DNA from: Roseiarcus sp963772555
GTDB lineage: Bacteria > Pseudomonadota > Alphaproteobacteria > Rhizobiales > Beijerinckiaceae
Assembly: GCA_963772555.1 (NCBI GenBank)
Contig: CAVYXQ010000026.1
Location: forward strand, 1-64,000
Direction of reading: 5' to 3'
DNA length: 64,000 bases
Position 1 is the stretch's first letter; every line of letters starts with the position of its first letter. The notes beneath the pieces are model-generated. The model did no database searches, was not told the origin of the DNA, and worked only from the letters and a program-made list of their open reading frames with translations. The translations under genes were made by a program, and so were the position numbers. Below are positions 8,122 to 17,335 of this stretch, piece after piece.

Positions 8122-9144
8122 ATGATGCGCGTCTATTATGATCGGGATTCCGACCTCAATCTGATCAAGGGCAGGAAGGTGGTCGTCATCGGCTACGGCA
8201 GCCAGGGCCACGCGCATCTTCTCAACATGCGCGACAGCGGGGTGAAGGACATCGCCGTCGCGCTCCGGCAGGGCTCGCCCTCGGCGAAGAAGGCGGAGGC
8301 CGAAGGCATCAAGGTGATGGACGTCGTCAGCGCGGCCAAATGGGCGGATGTGGCGATGATGCTGACCCCGGACGAACTGCAGGCCGACATCTATCGGGCC
8401 GAGCTTGCCCCCAACATGAAGCCGGGCGCGGCGCTGATGTTCGCTCACGGCCTCAACGTCCACTTCAACCTGATCGAGCCGCGCGCCGATCTCGACGTCC
8501 TGATGGTCGCCCCCAAAGGGCCCGGCCACACCGTGCGGTCGGAGTACAAGCGCGGCGGCGGCGTGCCGTGCCTAATCGCCATCCATCAGGATGCGAGCGG
8601 CAACGCGCACGATCTCGGCCTCTCCTACGCTTCCGCCATCGGCGGCGGGCGCGCCGGGGTCATCGAGACCTCGTTCCGCGAGGAGTGCGAGACCGATCTT
8701 TTCGGCGAGCAGGTGGTCCTGTGCGGCGGCCTCGTCGAGCTCATCCGCGGCGGCTACGACACCCTGGTCGAGGCAGGCTACGCGCCGGAAATGGCCTATT
8801 TCGAGTGCCTGCACGAGGTGAAGCTGATCGTCGACCTCATCTACGAGGGCGGCATCGCCAACATGAACTATTCGATCTCGAACACCGCCGAGTTTGGCGA
8901 ATACGTCTCGGGCCCGCGCATCATCACCGGCGAGACGCGGGCCGAGATGAAGCGGGTCCTCGACGACATCCAGTCCGGCAAGTTTACCCGCGACTGGATG
9001 CTCGAGAACAAGGTCAACCAGACCTCCTTCAAGGCGATGCGCGCCCGCGCCAACGCCCACCCGATCGAGGACGTCGGGGCGAAACTGCGCGCCATGATGC
9101 CGTGGATCGGAAAGAACAAGCTGGTCGACAAGGCGAAGAACTAG
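8122..9144 (+). CDS. ilvC: Ketol-acid reductoisomerase (NADP+)
   Basis: A 340-residue class I acetohydroxyacid isomeroreductase, second step of valine/leucine/isoleucine synthesis in the cytoplasm. The NADPH-binding loop is VVVIGYGSQGHAHLLNMRDS, followed by MVAPKGPGHTVRSEY and the C-terminal knotted domain (ETDLFGEQVVLCGGLVELI; SNTAEFGEYVSGPRI). AAGGAAG precedes the ATG. The usual partners ilvB and ilvN lie 32 kb away at 41516-44902, on the far side of the accessory region. Confidence 0.97.
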   Translation: MMRVYYDRDSDLNLIKGRKVVVIGYGSQGHAHLLNMRDSGVKDIAVALRQGSPSAKKAEAEGIKVMDVVSAAKWADVAMMLTPDELQADIYRAELAPNMKPGAALMFAHGLNVHFNLIEPRADLDVLMVAPKGPGHTVRSEYKRGGGVPCLIAIHQDASGNAHDLGLSYASAIGGGRAGVIETSFREECETDLFGEQVVLCGGLVELIRGGYDTLVEAGYAPEMAYFECLHEVKLIVDLIYEGGIANMNYSISNTAEFGEYVSGPRIITGETRAEMKRVLDDIQSGKFTRDWMLENKVNQTSFKAMRARANAHPIEDVGAKLRAMMPWIGKNKLVDKAKN

Positions 9145-9255
9145 CGCAGCCTTTAAGCCGCGGCTCCCGCGGGGTTCCGCGTCCGATTTCCGCTGGACAG
9201 CTCCGGCCGCCTTTGCTAGATCGCGGCCTCGCGGGCGAGCGGCCGCGACTTCGAT

Positions 9256-9331
<76 letters not shown>

Positions 9332-9388
9332 TCGAAAGTCGCTGAAACGTTCACTCTCTGTGATATCACTTTTAACACGTATCTTATA

Positions 9389-9690
9389 TTACTCCCCGGC
9401 TCCTTTCAATCTCGGTAGGGCCCAATCGACCGACCGCAGCAATCCTTGAAGCGCGCGGCGCAGACCGTGATGCATCGGGATGCGTCGACCTCCGTGCTTC
9501 TTGGCGATTGCGTCGCGGACCGCGTCGGCGGGCTTGCCTCGCGTCGAGCACCCATCGACCAATCGAGCCGGGCGATCTCGCAAGCCCGCAGACCTGCCTT
9601 TAGGGACAGAGGGATCATCGTTGATCGCGAGCGTGAAGGGGCTCTGCGCAACCTCCGTCGCAGCATATGCGGGGTGACCACCTTGGCTTG
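9389..9690 (-). pseudogene. Tyrosine integrase fragment, frameshifted
   Basis: In one minus frame, LSLKAGLRACEIARLDWSM matches the start of the catalytic domain of tyrosine recombinases (the arginine lies in the GLRACEIA block). The match continues in a second frame as KPADAVRDAIAKKHGGRRIP then MHHGLRRALQGL, ending near 9389. The N-terminal domain and the distal His-x-x-Arg/Tyr box are absent. It lies next to tRNA-Lys, as expected for an island integrase that has decayed. Confidence 0.7.
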
Positions 9691-9699
9691 CTTACCGGC

Positions 9700-9788
9700 T
9701 GCTCGCCAGGCGCCGGTCGATCGAGACCACCGAGCGCTACATCGGCGGCGACAGGCGGGGACAAGGGCGCTTGGCCGGCTTGTTGTAA
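9700..9788 (+). pseudogene. Tyrosine integrase C-terminal fragment, opposite strand
   Basis: The plus strand encodes RSIETTERYIGGDRRGQGRL ending in AGLL and a stop at 9788. This resembles the C-terminal TTERYI-x-GD tail of tyrosine recombinases, with the nucleophilic Tyr in ERYI. It lies on the strand opposite the 9389-9690 fragment, so the integrase was rearranged or two integrases decayed here. Confidence 0.55.
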
Positions 9789-10054
9789 GCCCTGCCCTTC
9801 CGATTTCCTGTTCGCTTCAGCCTCAAACGCGAGGTCTCAATACGAGCCGTTTGCGAGGCCTCCACGCCCCAGCGCAGATATCGTCGCCTGGATCGAGAAC
9901 TCACGCCCGCTCGATCGGCATGCCAAGCTCTCCCGCCCAACGTCAGCTTTGCGGGGCGGAAGAAGGCTTCAAGAGTCAGCCACGGTTTTGGCCGCTAGTG
10001 ATATGAACGGCTACGCCTCAGATAGGCATTTTCCACGGTCGGAGAACAATCGGA
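9789..10054. other. Intergenic remnant region upstream of the nucleoside hydrolase
   Basis: No intact gene or known motif is visible between the integrase tail and the hydrolase start. Short open frames here lack ribosome-binding sites and recognisable domains. Confidence 0.5.
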
Positions 10055-10996
10055 ATGCCTCAAAGGGTTATCATCGACACTGATCCTGGCCAGGACGACG
10101 CGGTCGCCATATTGCTTGCGCTCGGCTCGTCTCAGGATCTGGAGATTCTCGCCATCGTCACGGTGGCGGGCAATGTCCCTCTCTCGCACACCACGACCAA
10201 CGCGCGACAAGTCTTGGAGCTCGCTCGCCGCGTCGACCTGCCGCTTTACGCCGGCTGCGCCCGGCCGATGCGGCGCACGCTTGTCACGGCCGAACACGTT
10301 CATGGGCCCACTGGTCTCGACGGGCCAATTCTTCCGAAACCGACGATGCCCATCCAAAGCCTGCATGGCGTGCAGTATTTGATCCAGACTTTCCGGCAGG
10401 TAGAGTCAGGCGCTATTACTCTCGTGACGCTGGGTCCGCTCACCAACATCGCAATGGCGCTTGTCGAGGCGCCTGATATCGCGCCACGCATCCGGGAGAT
10501 CGTGGCGGTTCTCGGAAGTTGGTCGGAAAATGGCAATATAACGCCGGCCGCCGCATTCAACGAGTATGTCGATCCGGAAGCCGCCGATGTCGTGCTGACG
10601 AGCGGTGTCCCGGTCACGATGGTCCCGATGGACGTCACGCACCAGTGCCTCAGCACGCCGGCCCGCCTCGCTGCGCTCCGTGAGGCCGGAACCGCTTGCG
10701 CCATCGCGGCCGCCGACATGCTGGCTTTCTCGGAGGCTTTCGATTTGAGGAAATACGGTTGGTCGGGCGCCCCGCTGCACGATCCTTGCGCTATAGCCTA
10801 TCTTCTCAATCCCACGCTGTTCGGGGGCCGCAATGTCAATGTCGTCGTCGAAACGGCCGGCGCGTACACATTGGGTATGACCGTCGTAGACTGGTGGCGG
10901 GTGACCGACCGTCCGCCAAACGCCCTGTTCCTGCGCGAAGTCGATGTCGATGGCTTCTATAAGCTTCTCATCGAAAGATTGGCTCGGCTACCTTGA
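10055..10996 (+). CDS. Inosine-uridine preferring nucleoside hydrolase family protein
   Basis: A 313-residue IU-nucleoside hydrolase that cleaves the N-glycosidic bond of ribonucleosides to base and ribose. The calcium-binding signature IIDTDPGQDDAVAILLAL is at residues 6-23; NVPLSHTTTNA, HGPTGLDG, TLGPLTNIAMAL, AFNEYVDPEAADVV and the C-terminal PLHDPCAIAYLL (late Asp ligand) are all in place. GGAGAA lies upstream of the ATG. It heads a plus-strand run with thymidine phosphorylase and a BMP-type ABC importer, consistent with scavenging of external nucleosides. Confidence 0.93.
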   Translation: MPQRVIIDTDPGQDDAVAILLALGSSQDLEILAIVTVAGNVPLSHTTTNARQVLELARRVDLPLYAGCARPMRRTLVTAEHVHGPTGLDGPILPKPTMPIQSLHGVQYLIQTFRQVESGAITLVTLGPLTNIAMALVEAPDIAPRIREIVAVLGSWSENGNITPAAAFNEYVDPEAADVVLTSGVPVTMVPMDVTHQCLSTPARLAALREAGTACAIAAADMLAFSEAFDLRKYGWSGAPLHDPCAIAYLLNPTLFGGRNVNVVVETAGAYTLGMTVVDWWRVTDRPPNALFLREVDVDGFYKLLIERLARLP

Positions 10997-11940
10997 AATG
11001 GGAGCCCGTCTTGCGCCGGCGCGCGGGCCCCGCGTTGGTCGCTGCCAGCGTCGAAAACCTCGAATTCACGTCTCCTTACATTTGCGACGTGGATCGGCCC
11101 CCTGGAGGTCCGCTACGGCTGATACTCACCGAAACGGCAAGTCAGGTACGGATGGCAAAAACTTGATGCTTTGGTCAGATTTTGACTAACTTCGCTGACG
11201 CGCCGGCCCGTCTGCAGCGATGAGGGAACGATAAATGCGATTGCAGGAGATCATCAGGAGAAAACGCGACGGTCTGTCCCTCAGCGCGGAAGAGATCACA
11301 GCCTTTATCAAGGCGGCGACGGTCGGCGAGGCATCCGAGGGGCAGATCGGCGCATTCGCAATGGCGGTCTATCTGCGGGGAATGAACCCGACGGAAACTG
11401 TCGCCCTCTCCCTTGCCATGCGCGATTCGGGCCAGGTCCTCGATTGGGAGAAGGTGGGAATCGACCCGGACCGGGTGATCGAGAAACATTCGTCGGGCGG
11501 CGTCGGCGACGAGAAGATCACCCTGATCGTCGTGCCGCTCGCGGCAGCTTGCGGCGTATATGCGCCTAATCTTTCCGCGCGCGGTCTTGATTACTGCGCC
11601 GGGGAAGTCGACCTGTTGGATGCGATTCCCGGCTATCAGACTTCGCCGACGCTCGAATACTTCATGAAAGCGGTGAAGGAGGCCGGCGGTGCGGTCATCG
11701 GCCCGACGCTCGACCTGGCGCCCGCTGACCGCAAGCTCTTCTACGTGCGCGACGTGACCGCAACCGTCGAGAGCGTGCCGCTCATCACCGGCTCCATCGT
11801 CTCGAAGAAACTGGCAACCGCCCCGCGCGGCGTCGCAATTTCGGTGGGTTCGGGATCGGGCGCCTATATGCGGACGCTAGACGAGGCCCGACAGCTCGCC
11901 AACAGCATGGCCGACGTAGCTGCCGGCGCCGGCTTAGCTA

Positions 11941-13609
11941 GTGTCCGTCCATAAACGCTAAGTTTTTGAAATTATTTGTTAAATCGCTGTCCTTACGAAT
12001 GCAAGGCCCGGCGGTTTCGGCTAAGCTTTCGAATCAAGCCACTGATTCGGAAGGCGAAACCGCCACCGCCGGAGCCCGACAATGCGTCAGGAACGCACCG
12101 TCCAGGCCAGCATATTCGATCTCTTCGCCGACCACGAGATCGGCCAGGAACTGAAGGCGATGTCGCAGTGGCTGGACGAGCATCGCGAGCTCATCGGGCT
12201 GGCGGCGGAGGATCTGCGCCGACACGGCGTTAAGGAGACCGGGCGAGAAGGCCTTCCGGCCGAGTCGGTCTTGCGCTGCGCGCTTCTCAAGCAGCATCGC
12301 CAGCTGAGCTATGAGGAGCTGGCGTTTCATCTTGAAAACTCGGCCTCGTTTCGCGCCTTCGCGCGGCTGCCGCTGTCGTGGACGCCGAAGAAGTCGGTGC
12401 TGCACAGGACCATCAGCGCCATCCGGGCCCAGACATGGGAGGCGATCAATCGCGTCCTGCTGGCCAGCGCGCGTCAGGAGAAAGTCGAGACCGGCAAGGT
12501 CGTGCGGCTGGACAGCACGGTCGCCGCCGCGCTCATGCATGAGCCGAGCGACAGCAGTCTTCTCTGGGATGCGGCCCGCGTGATGGTGCGGCTGTTGAAG
12601 GCGGCCGAGGCCTTGGTCGGCGGTCTCGAGTGGCGCAATCATCGGCGCGCGGTGAAGAAGCGAGCGCGCGCGATCGAATATGGCCGCGACCGACTGAAAC
12701 GGGTCCAGCATTATCGTGAGCTGATCAAGCTGACCCGGGCGACCCTGGCCTATGTTGATCAGGCCGCAACGCAGGTATGGCAGGCGCCGGACCCGATCGC
12801 CGTCACGCTGTGGCAGGCCGAGCTCCGTCACTATCGTCTGCTGATCGAGCGGATCATCGCCCAGGCCGAGCGTCGCGTTCTTAATGGCGAGGCGGTTCCC
12901 GCCAACGAGAAGATCGTCAGCCTGTTCGAGCCGCACGCCGACATCATCGTCAAAGGCGGCCGCAAGGTTCAGTACGGCTACAAGCTCAACCTGACCACCG
13001 GCCGGAGCGGCTTGATCCTCGACCTGGTGATCGAGACCGGCAATCCGGCGGACAGCGAACGGTTGTTGCCCATGCTGAAGCGCCATATCGCCTTCTACGG
13101 CGAGTCGCCCCGACAGGCCGCCGCCGACGGCGGTTTCGCCAGCCGTGACAATCTCGCCCAGGCGAAGGCCCTTGGCGTCCACGACATGGCCTTCCACAAG
13201 AAGGCCGGCCTGCGCATCAAGGACATGGTTAAGAGCAACTGGGTCTACCGCAAGCTGCGCAACTTCCGAGCCGGCATCGAATCCGACATCTCGTGTTTGA
13301 AGCGCGCCTATGGTCTGGCGCGCTGCGTCTGGCGCGGGCTCGACCACTTCAAGGCCTACGTCTGGTCCTCGGTCGTCGCCTACAACCTCGCCCTCTTTGC
13401 CCGGCTCAAGCCGACCTGATTTCTCGTCTTCGGCCGAAGGCGCGCAAGCCTGGTTGAGCCCGAGTCGGCCTCTCATTCTGAATTCCTGAACTTGGCGGCC
13501 GGATCAGCCCACGCAGCAGCCACAGCAAACGAAATGGCTCCCAAACGGCCCAGTTCATCGCCAACGCGATTGATTCCAGCCGAAAAATCATGCGTTTATG
13601 GACGGACAC
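11941..13609 (+). mobile_element. Insertion sequence (1669 bp) in deoA
   Basis: Terminal inverted repeats GTGTCCGTCCATAAACGC are perfect over 18 bp (11941-11958 and 13592-13609). Flanking direct repeats TAGCTA (11935-11940 and 13610-13615) are the target duplication. The element carries one transposase gene (12082-13419) and both ends are intact, so it may be active. Confidence 0.93.
12082..13419 (+). CDS. DDE transposase of the deoA insertion sequence (ISNCY/IS5-like)
   Basis: A 445-residue transposase. The N-terminal half has the conserved LPAESVLRCALLKQHRQLSY and ELAFHLENSASFRAFARLPL, typical of IS5/IS1182-like enzymes. The catalytic core has VVRLDSTVAAALMHEP (first Asp), PRQAAADGGFASRDN (second Asp) and GIESDISCLKRAYGLAR (Glu). 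Similar rhizobial proteins are commonly filed as ISNCY; the exact family needs an ISfinder search. The frame is full length with no visible damage. Confidence 0.85.
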   Translation: MRQERTVQASIFDLFADHEIGQELKAMSQWLDEHRELIGLAAEDLRRHGVKETGREGLPAESVLRCALLKQHRQLSYEELAFHLENSASFRAFARLPLSWTPKKSVLHRTISAIRAQTWEAINRVLLASARQEKVETGKVVRLDSTVAAALMHEPSDSSLLWDAARVMVRLLKAAEALVGGLEWRNHRRAVKKRARAIEYGRDRLKRVQHYRELIKLTRATLAYVDQAATQVWQAPDPIAVTLWQAELRHYRLLIERIIAQAERRVLNGEAVPANEKIVSLFEPHADIIVKGGRKVQYGYKLNLTTGRSGLILDLVIETGNPADSERLLPMLKRHIAFYGESPRQAAADGGFASRDNLAQAKALGVHDMAFHKKAGLRIKDMVKSNWVYRKLRNFRAGIESDISCLKRAYGLARCVWRGLDHFKAYVWSSVVAYNLALFARLKPT

Positions 13610-14244
13610 TAGCTAGCGTTATGCTCTTGACCGACCTCGATGCGGTGCTGGGAAGCACCGTCGGCAACGCTGTGGCGGTCGCCGAAACGGTCGACTTTCT
13701 CACCGGACGACGCCGCGATGCGCGGGTCGCCGACCTCGCCTTATCGCTGAGCGCCGAAATGATCATGCTGGCAGGCATCGAACCCGATCTTTCCTCCGCA
13801 CGCGCGCTTGCCGCCGCAAGGCTCGACGACGGCGCTGCCGCCGAGCGTTTCGCGCGTATGGTGGCTGCGATGGGCGGGCCAGCCGATTTTGTCGAGCAGG
13901 CCGCTAAGCATCTTCCGGCCGCGCCGGTCGTGCGCCCTGTTTATCCGGAGCGCGCGGGATTCGTCACGGGCATGGACGCCAAGGGTGTCGGGCTGGCGCT
14001 GGTCGACATGGGCGGCGGACACGCCCGACCCGACGAAATGATCGATCTTGCGGTCGGCTTCTCCGGATTCGTGCAAATTGGCGACCGCGCTGATGAAAAG
14101 ACGCCGCTCTGCCTCGTGCATGCGCGCGACAGTGCAGGGTTTGAGCGCGCGAGGAGGCGAGTTCAGGCGGCTGTGAGGCTTTCGCCCGATAAGGGCGCAG
14201 ACGCCGGGTCGATTGTCAGAGAACGGATCGCGCGAAAGCCGTGA

Positions 14245-14549
14245 GCTCGCCGAAGCGATTTATCCGCCCGGGTTGGCGGCCGCCATATAAGCCTCCGAAA
14301 CACTTTGACGCTTTTGTCAGGATACGTCATCGTCCGAAGAGACGGATGCGACAGGTCAAGGTGAAGTGCGTCGCGGCCGGAGCGAAAGCCCGTGCTTTTT
14401 CGCACAGTAAGCCGCTACTCGGCGGCCCGCGGGCCGTTCGGGGGCCTGCGTGCCCGGAGTCGCCGCGATTGATCCTGCGAAGAATGGCGTGGTTTCCGAG
14501 TTGGTCGCCCGCAGCATCCGATGTGCAATGGTAGAGAGGAAGACGTGTC
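14245..14549. other. Intergenic region of about 305 bp before the BMP gene
   Basis: No gene, RNA or clear promoter recognised. GAGAGGAAGACG just before 14550 serves as the ribosome-binding region of the next gene. Confidence 0.5.
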
Positions 14550-15608
14550 ATGGCTCAGAAGACAGATTGTGAATTGCTGAAGGAGCTTTCTCGGCGGTCG
14601 TTCTTGCAGGCTTCGCTTGGCGCTTCGGTGCTCGCGGGCGCCTTATCGGCGCCGTGGTCGGCTGGGGCCGCAGAGGGAGGCTTGGTCGCCTTGGTCCATA
14701 CCCAAGCGGCCGGCGACAACGGCCCCATCAATTCCATGATCAGCGCGCTGAAGAAGCTATCTGCCGAGAAGAAATTCCCGATCCGCACCATCTACGCCCA
14801 GGACGCGGCGACCTATGGGACTATCTTTAAGAGCCTCGCCGACGCCAACGCGGCGGTGATTGTCGCGACGTTCAACGAGGTTGCGGAGCCGATCAAGGAG
14901 CTGGCGCCAAAATACCCAAAAACCAAATGGATTCAAATATTTGGCGACCAGATCAAGCCGCCGATCCCGAATGTCGAAACGGTCTCCTACGACTATTATC
15001 TGGGCTGCTACCTCTCCGGGCTCTTCGCCGCCAAAGTGTCGAAGACCGGCAAGATTGGCTATATCGGCGGCGTCAGTCTTCCGCCGCTCAACGCAGACGT
15101 AAATGCGCTCAAAGCGGCAATCGCCTCGGTCAATCCAAAGGATACCTTCACGCCCGCTTTTGCCGGCTCCTTCCAGGACCCCGCCAAGGGGCACGAGATC
15201 GCCAGTCAAATGTACCAGGGCGGCGTCGACTATATCCAAACCAACTCCGCGGCGACTGACACCGGCATCATCCAGGCGGCAAACGAGGGCGAGGGCCGCA
15301 TGGTCAGTGCGATATCCCCGGCGCAATACAAGATCGGGCCGAAAACTGTGGCGGCGCTTGTCGCGCTCGATTTCGGTCAATCGCTCTACAACGAGGTATC
15401 GAAGGCGTTGGGGCCGGATTTCAAGGGCGGCCATCTCGCGACTGGTCTCGGCACCGGCGTGATCGACTTCGTACTCTCCCCGGTTTGGCAAGAACAAGGC
15501 CCGAAGGAACTCGTCGAGAAGGCCAAGTCGGTCTGGCCAGAAATTGAGAAGGCCAAGTCCGATATCATCGCCGGCACGATTAAGCCGCCGTTCAACACCC
15601 AATTGTAG
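14550..15608 (+). CDS. BMP family ABC transporter substrate-binding protein
   Basis: A 352-residue periplasmic protein of the BMP/Med/PnrA family, which binds nucleosides. The N-terminus has a Tat-like signal (LSRRSFLQASLGASVLAGAL). The mature part begins GLVALVHTQAAGDNGPIN and has family blocks KTGKIGYIGGVSLPPLNADV, FQDPAKGHEIASQMYQGGVD and YIQTNSAATDTGIIQAA. It is followed by an RbsA-type ATPase and two permeases, giving a complete importer. Location beside nucleoside hydrolase and deoA supports nucleosides as substrate. Confidence 0.9.
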   Translation: MAQKTDCELLKELSRRSFLQASLGASVLAGALSAPWSAGAAEGGLVALVHTQAAGDNGPINSMISALKKLSAEKKFPIRTIYAQDAATYGTIFKSLADANAAVIVATFNEVAEPIKELAPKYPKTKWIQIFGDQIKPPIPNVETVSYDYYLGCYLSGLFAAKVSKTGKIGYIGGVSLPPLNADVNALKAAIASVNPKDTFTPAFAGSFQDPAKGHEIASQMYQGGVDYIQTNSAATDTGIIQAANEGEGRMVSAISPAQYKIGPKTVAALVALDFGQSLYNEVSKALGPDFKGGHLATGLGTGVIDFVLSPVWQEQGPKELVEKAKSVWPEIEKAKSDIIAGTIKPPFNTQL

Positions 15609-15723
15609 GCGGACTTGGTGCGGCCGCGTCTGGCTTGCCTGACCACCACAGCTGTCGCCGCGCCATGACGAAGCATCAGGCTATCCTCCGCGTTGACACG
15701 TCGTGCGAGGCGGGACGGCGAAG

Positions 15724-17334
15724 ATGGACCTGACGCGGCAAGTGGCCGTGACCGGGGCGATGATGGCTGACACATCGCCCGCTTCCGCGCTTCAATGCCG
15801 CGACATCTCCGTCCGCTACGGCGAGGTCGACGCGCTGATCTCGGTGAGCGTCGCCTTCGCGCCACAGCTGATCCACGCCGTCGTCGGGCAAAACGGGGCC
15901 GGCAAGACGACCTTCGCCCGCGTCGCAGCTGGAATCGTCAAGCCGATTTCCGGCGCGCTGGCGATCGGCGGACGAGATCTTCCGACCGGCAACGTCAGTT
16001 ACGCGCGCGCCGCGGGCGTCGAACTGGTTCATCAAAACTTTGCACTGCCGCCGTCCTTCACCGTCGCCGAAGCCATGGAGTTCGGCGCCGAAAGGGGGCG
16101 ACCCGTATTCTCAAGGCGCGGCCTCGAATCGCGCTGGAAGCGACATATTGAAAACCTTGGCGTGCGCGCCCGCTTGTCCGATCGCGTCCGCGATTTGCCG
16201 GTCGAGGCCCAGCAGAGCGTGGAAATTGCCAGGGCGCTGGTGGCGGACGCAAAGGTGCTGATCCTCGACGAACCGACGGCGGTGCTCTCGCCGAGCGGAA
16301 CCGAAATGTTGTTCGGACGCCTGAAAGGTCTCAAAGCCGGCGGCGTCACAGTCATCCTCATCCTCCATAAGATCCGCGAGGTGCTCAGCGTCGCCGATAC
16401 CGTCACCGTGCTGCGCGCCGGCCGGCTAATCGAGGGGCCGATCGGCGCGAGCGCAACAGACGCGCGGCGGCTCTCGGCCTCGATCATCGGCTCGGAGGCG
16501 GAGAAGGGTCTTCGCCCCAAAGATGAAGCCGCGCTCGTCGGAGCAAGCATCGCCGATACTGCAGCCGCCTCCCCTGCAGCGGTCGCAGGCGGCGCGACTC
16601 CGGTTCTTGCAGTGGAGAGCGTCACCACTCGCTCCGATTCGGAAGGTCCTCGGCTCGAAAACGTGAGCCTCGAGATCGCGCCGGGTGAAATCGTCGGGGT
16701 CGCCGGCGTCGAAGGCAATGGTCAACGCACGTTAGTTCGCGCGTTGTCCGGACTCGTCGACATCCAGTCGGGCCGAATCCTGTTGAGCGGCCAGGACGCG
16801 ACGCGAACGCAACTTGGCGAGAGGCGGGCGCGGGGCCTGCGCATCATTCCGTTCGAGCGGAACAGCGAAGGGTTGAGCCTGTCAAGCGCGCTTTGGGAGA
16901 ACTGGTCGGCGCGTCAGCTCCTTCTTGGCCCGGCACTCAAATTGATCAACCCAGCGGGATACCGAACCGCCTGCGACAAATCGCTAAGACAATGGGACGT
17001 TCGCTATGTGACGAGCATGCAGCCGGCGGGTTCTCTGTCGGGCGGAAATGCGCAAAAACTCATTCTTGCGCGCGAAATCGACGCCCGCGCTTCGCTCATC
17101 ATCGCAGCGCAGCCGACGCGTGGGCTGGATGTCGGCGCAACCGCCTTCGTCTGGCGCTCGTTGCGGGAGGCGCGGGCGCGGGGCTGCGCCGTGCTGTTCA
17201 TCTCGTCGGATCTCGACGAACTCTTCGACATCTGCGACCGTCTCCTCGTCATGCTGTCGGGGCGTGTCGTCGCCGAGTTCTCGCCTCCCTACCGCCTTCG
17301 CGACATTGGCGCAGCGATGACGGGAGCGCATTGA
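15724..17334 (+). CDS. Sugar/nucleoside ABC transporter ATP-binding protein (two NBDs)
   Basis: A 536-residue duplicated ATPase of the YufO/RbsA type. First domain: Walker A VVGQNGAGKTT (about residue 56), Walker B KVLILDEPTAVLSP, switch histidine in LILHKIREV; its signature reads LPVEAQQSVEIARAL where the family usually has LSVGxQQ. Second domain: degenerate Walker A GVEGNGQRTLVRAL, as is usual in this family, with a good signature LSGGNAQKLILAREI. An Ala-rich linker joins the two. ATG 15724 is preferred to the GTG at 15703. It energises import with the two permeases that follow (1-bp gap to the next). Confidence 0.9.
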   Translation: MDLTRQVAVTGAMMADTSPASALQCRDISVRYGEVDALISVSVAFAPQLIHAVVGQNGAGKTTFARVAAGIVKPISGALAIGGRDLPTGNVSYARAAGVELVHQNFALPPSFTVAEAMEFGAERGRPVFSRRGLESRWKRHIENLGVRARLSDRVRDLPVEAQQSVEIARALVADAKVLILDEPTAVLSPSGTEMLFGRLKGLKAGGVTVILILHKIREVLSVADTVTVLRAGRLIEGPIGASATDARRLSASIIGSEAEKGLRPKDEAALVGASIADTAAASPAAVAGGATPVLAVESVTTRSDSEGPRLENVSLEIAPGEIVGVAGVEGNGQRTLVRALSGLVDIQSGRILLSGQDATRTQLGERRARGLRIIPFERNSEGLSLSSALWENWSARQLLLGPALKLINPAGYRTACDKSLRQWDVRYVTSMQPAGSLSGGNAQKLILAREIDARASLIIAAQPTRGLDVGATAFVWRSLREARARGCAVLFISSDLDELFDICDRLLVMLSGRVVAEFSPPYRLRDIGAAMTGAH

Positions 17335-17335
17335 G

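Larger units (their letters stand above)
11235..14244 (+). pseudogene. deoA: Thymidine phosphorylase disrupted by an insertion sequence
   Basis: The 5' part (11235-11940) encodes the phosphorylase N-terminus including KHSSGGVGDEKITLIVVPLA and LITGSIVSKKLA; the 3' part (13616-14244) starts VMLLTDLDAVLGS and runs to the C-terminus (VYPERAGFVTGMDAKGVG, LVDMGGGHARPDE, VGFSGFVQIGD). Deleting 11941-13609 and one TAGCTA copy restores a continuous 444-residue frame reading GAGLASVMLLTDLDAV across the junction, the usual length for DeoA/PdP. The enzyme would convert thymidine/deoxyuridine and phosphate to base and deoxyribose-1-phosphate. As it stands, translation ends inside the element, so it is inactive. 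The insertion looks recent because nothing else is damaged. Confidence 0.93.
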
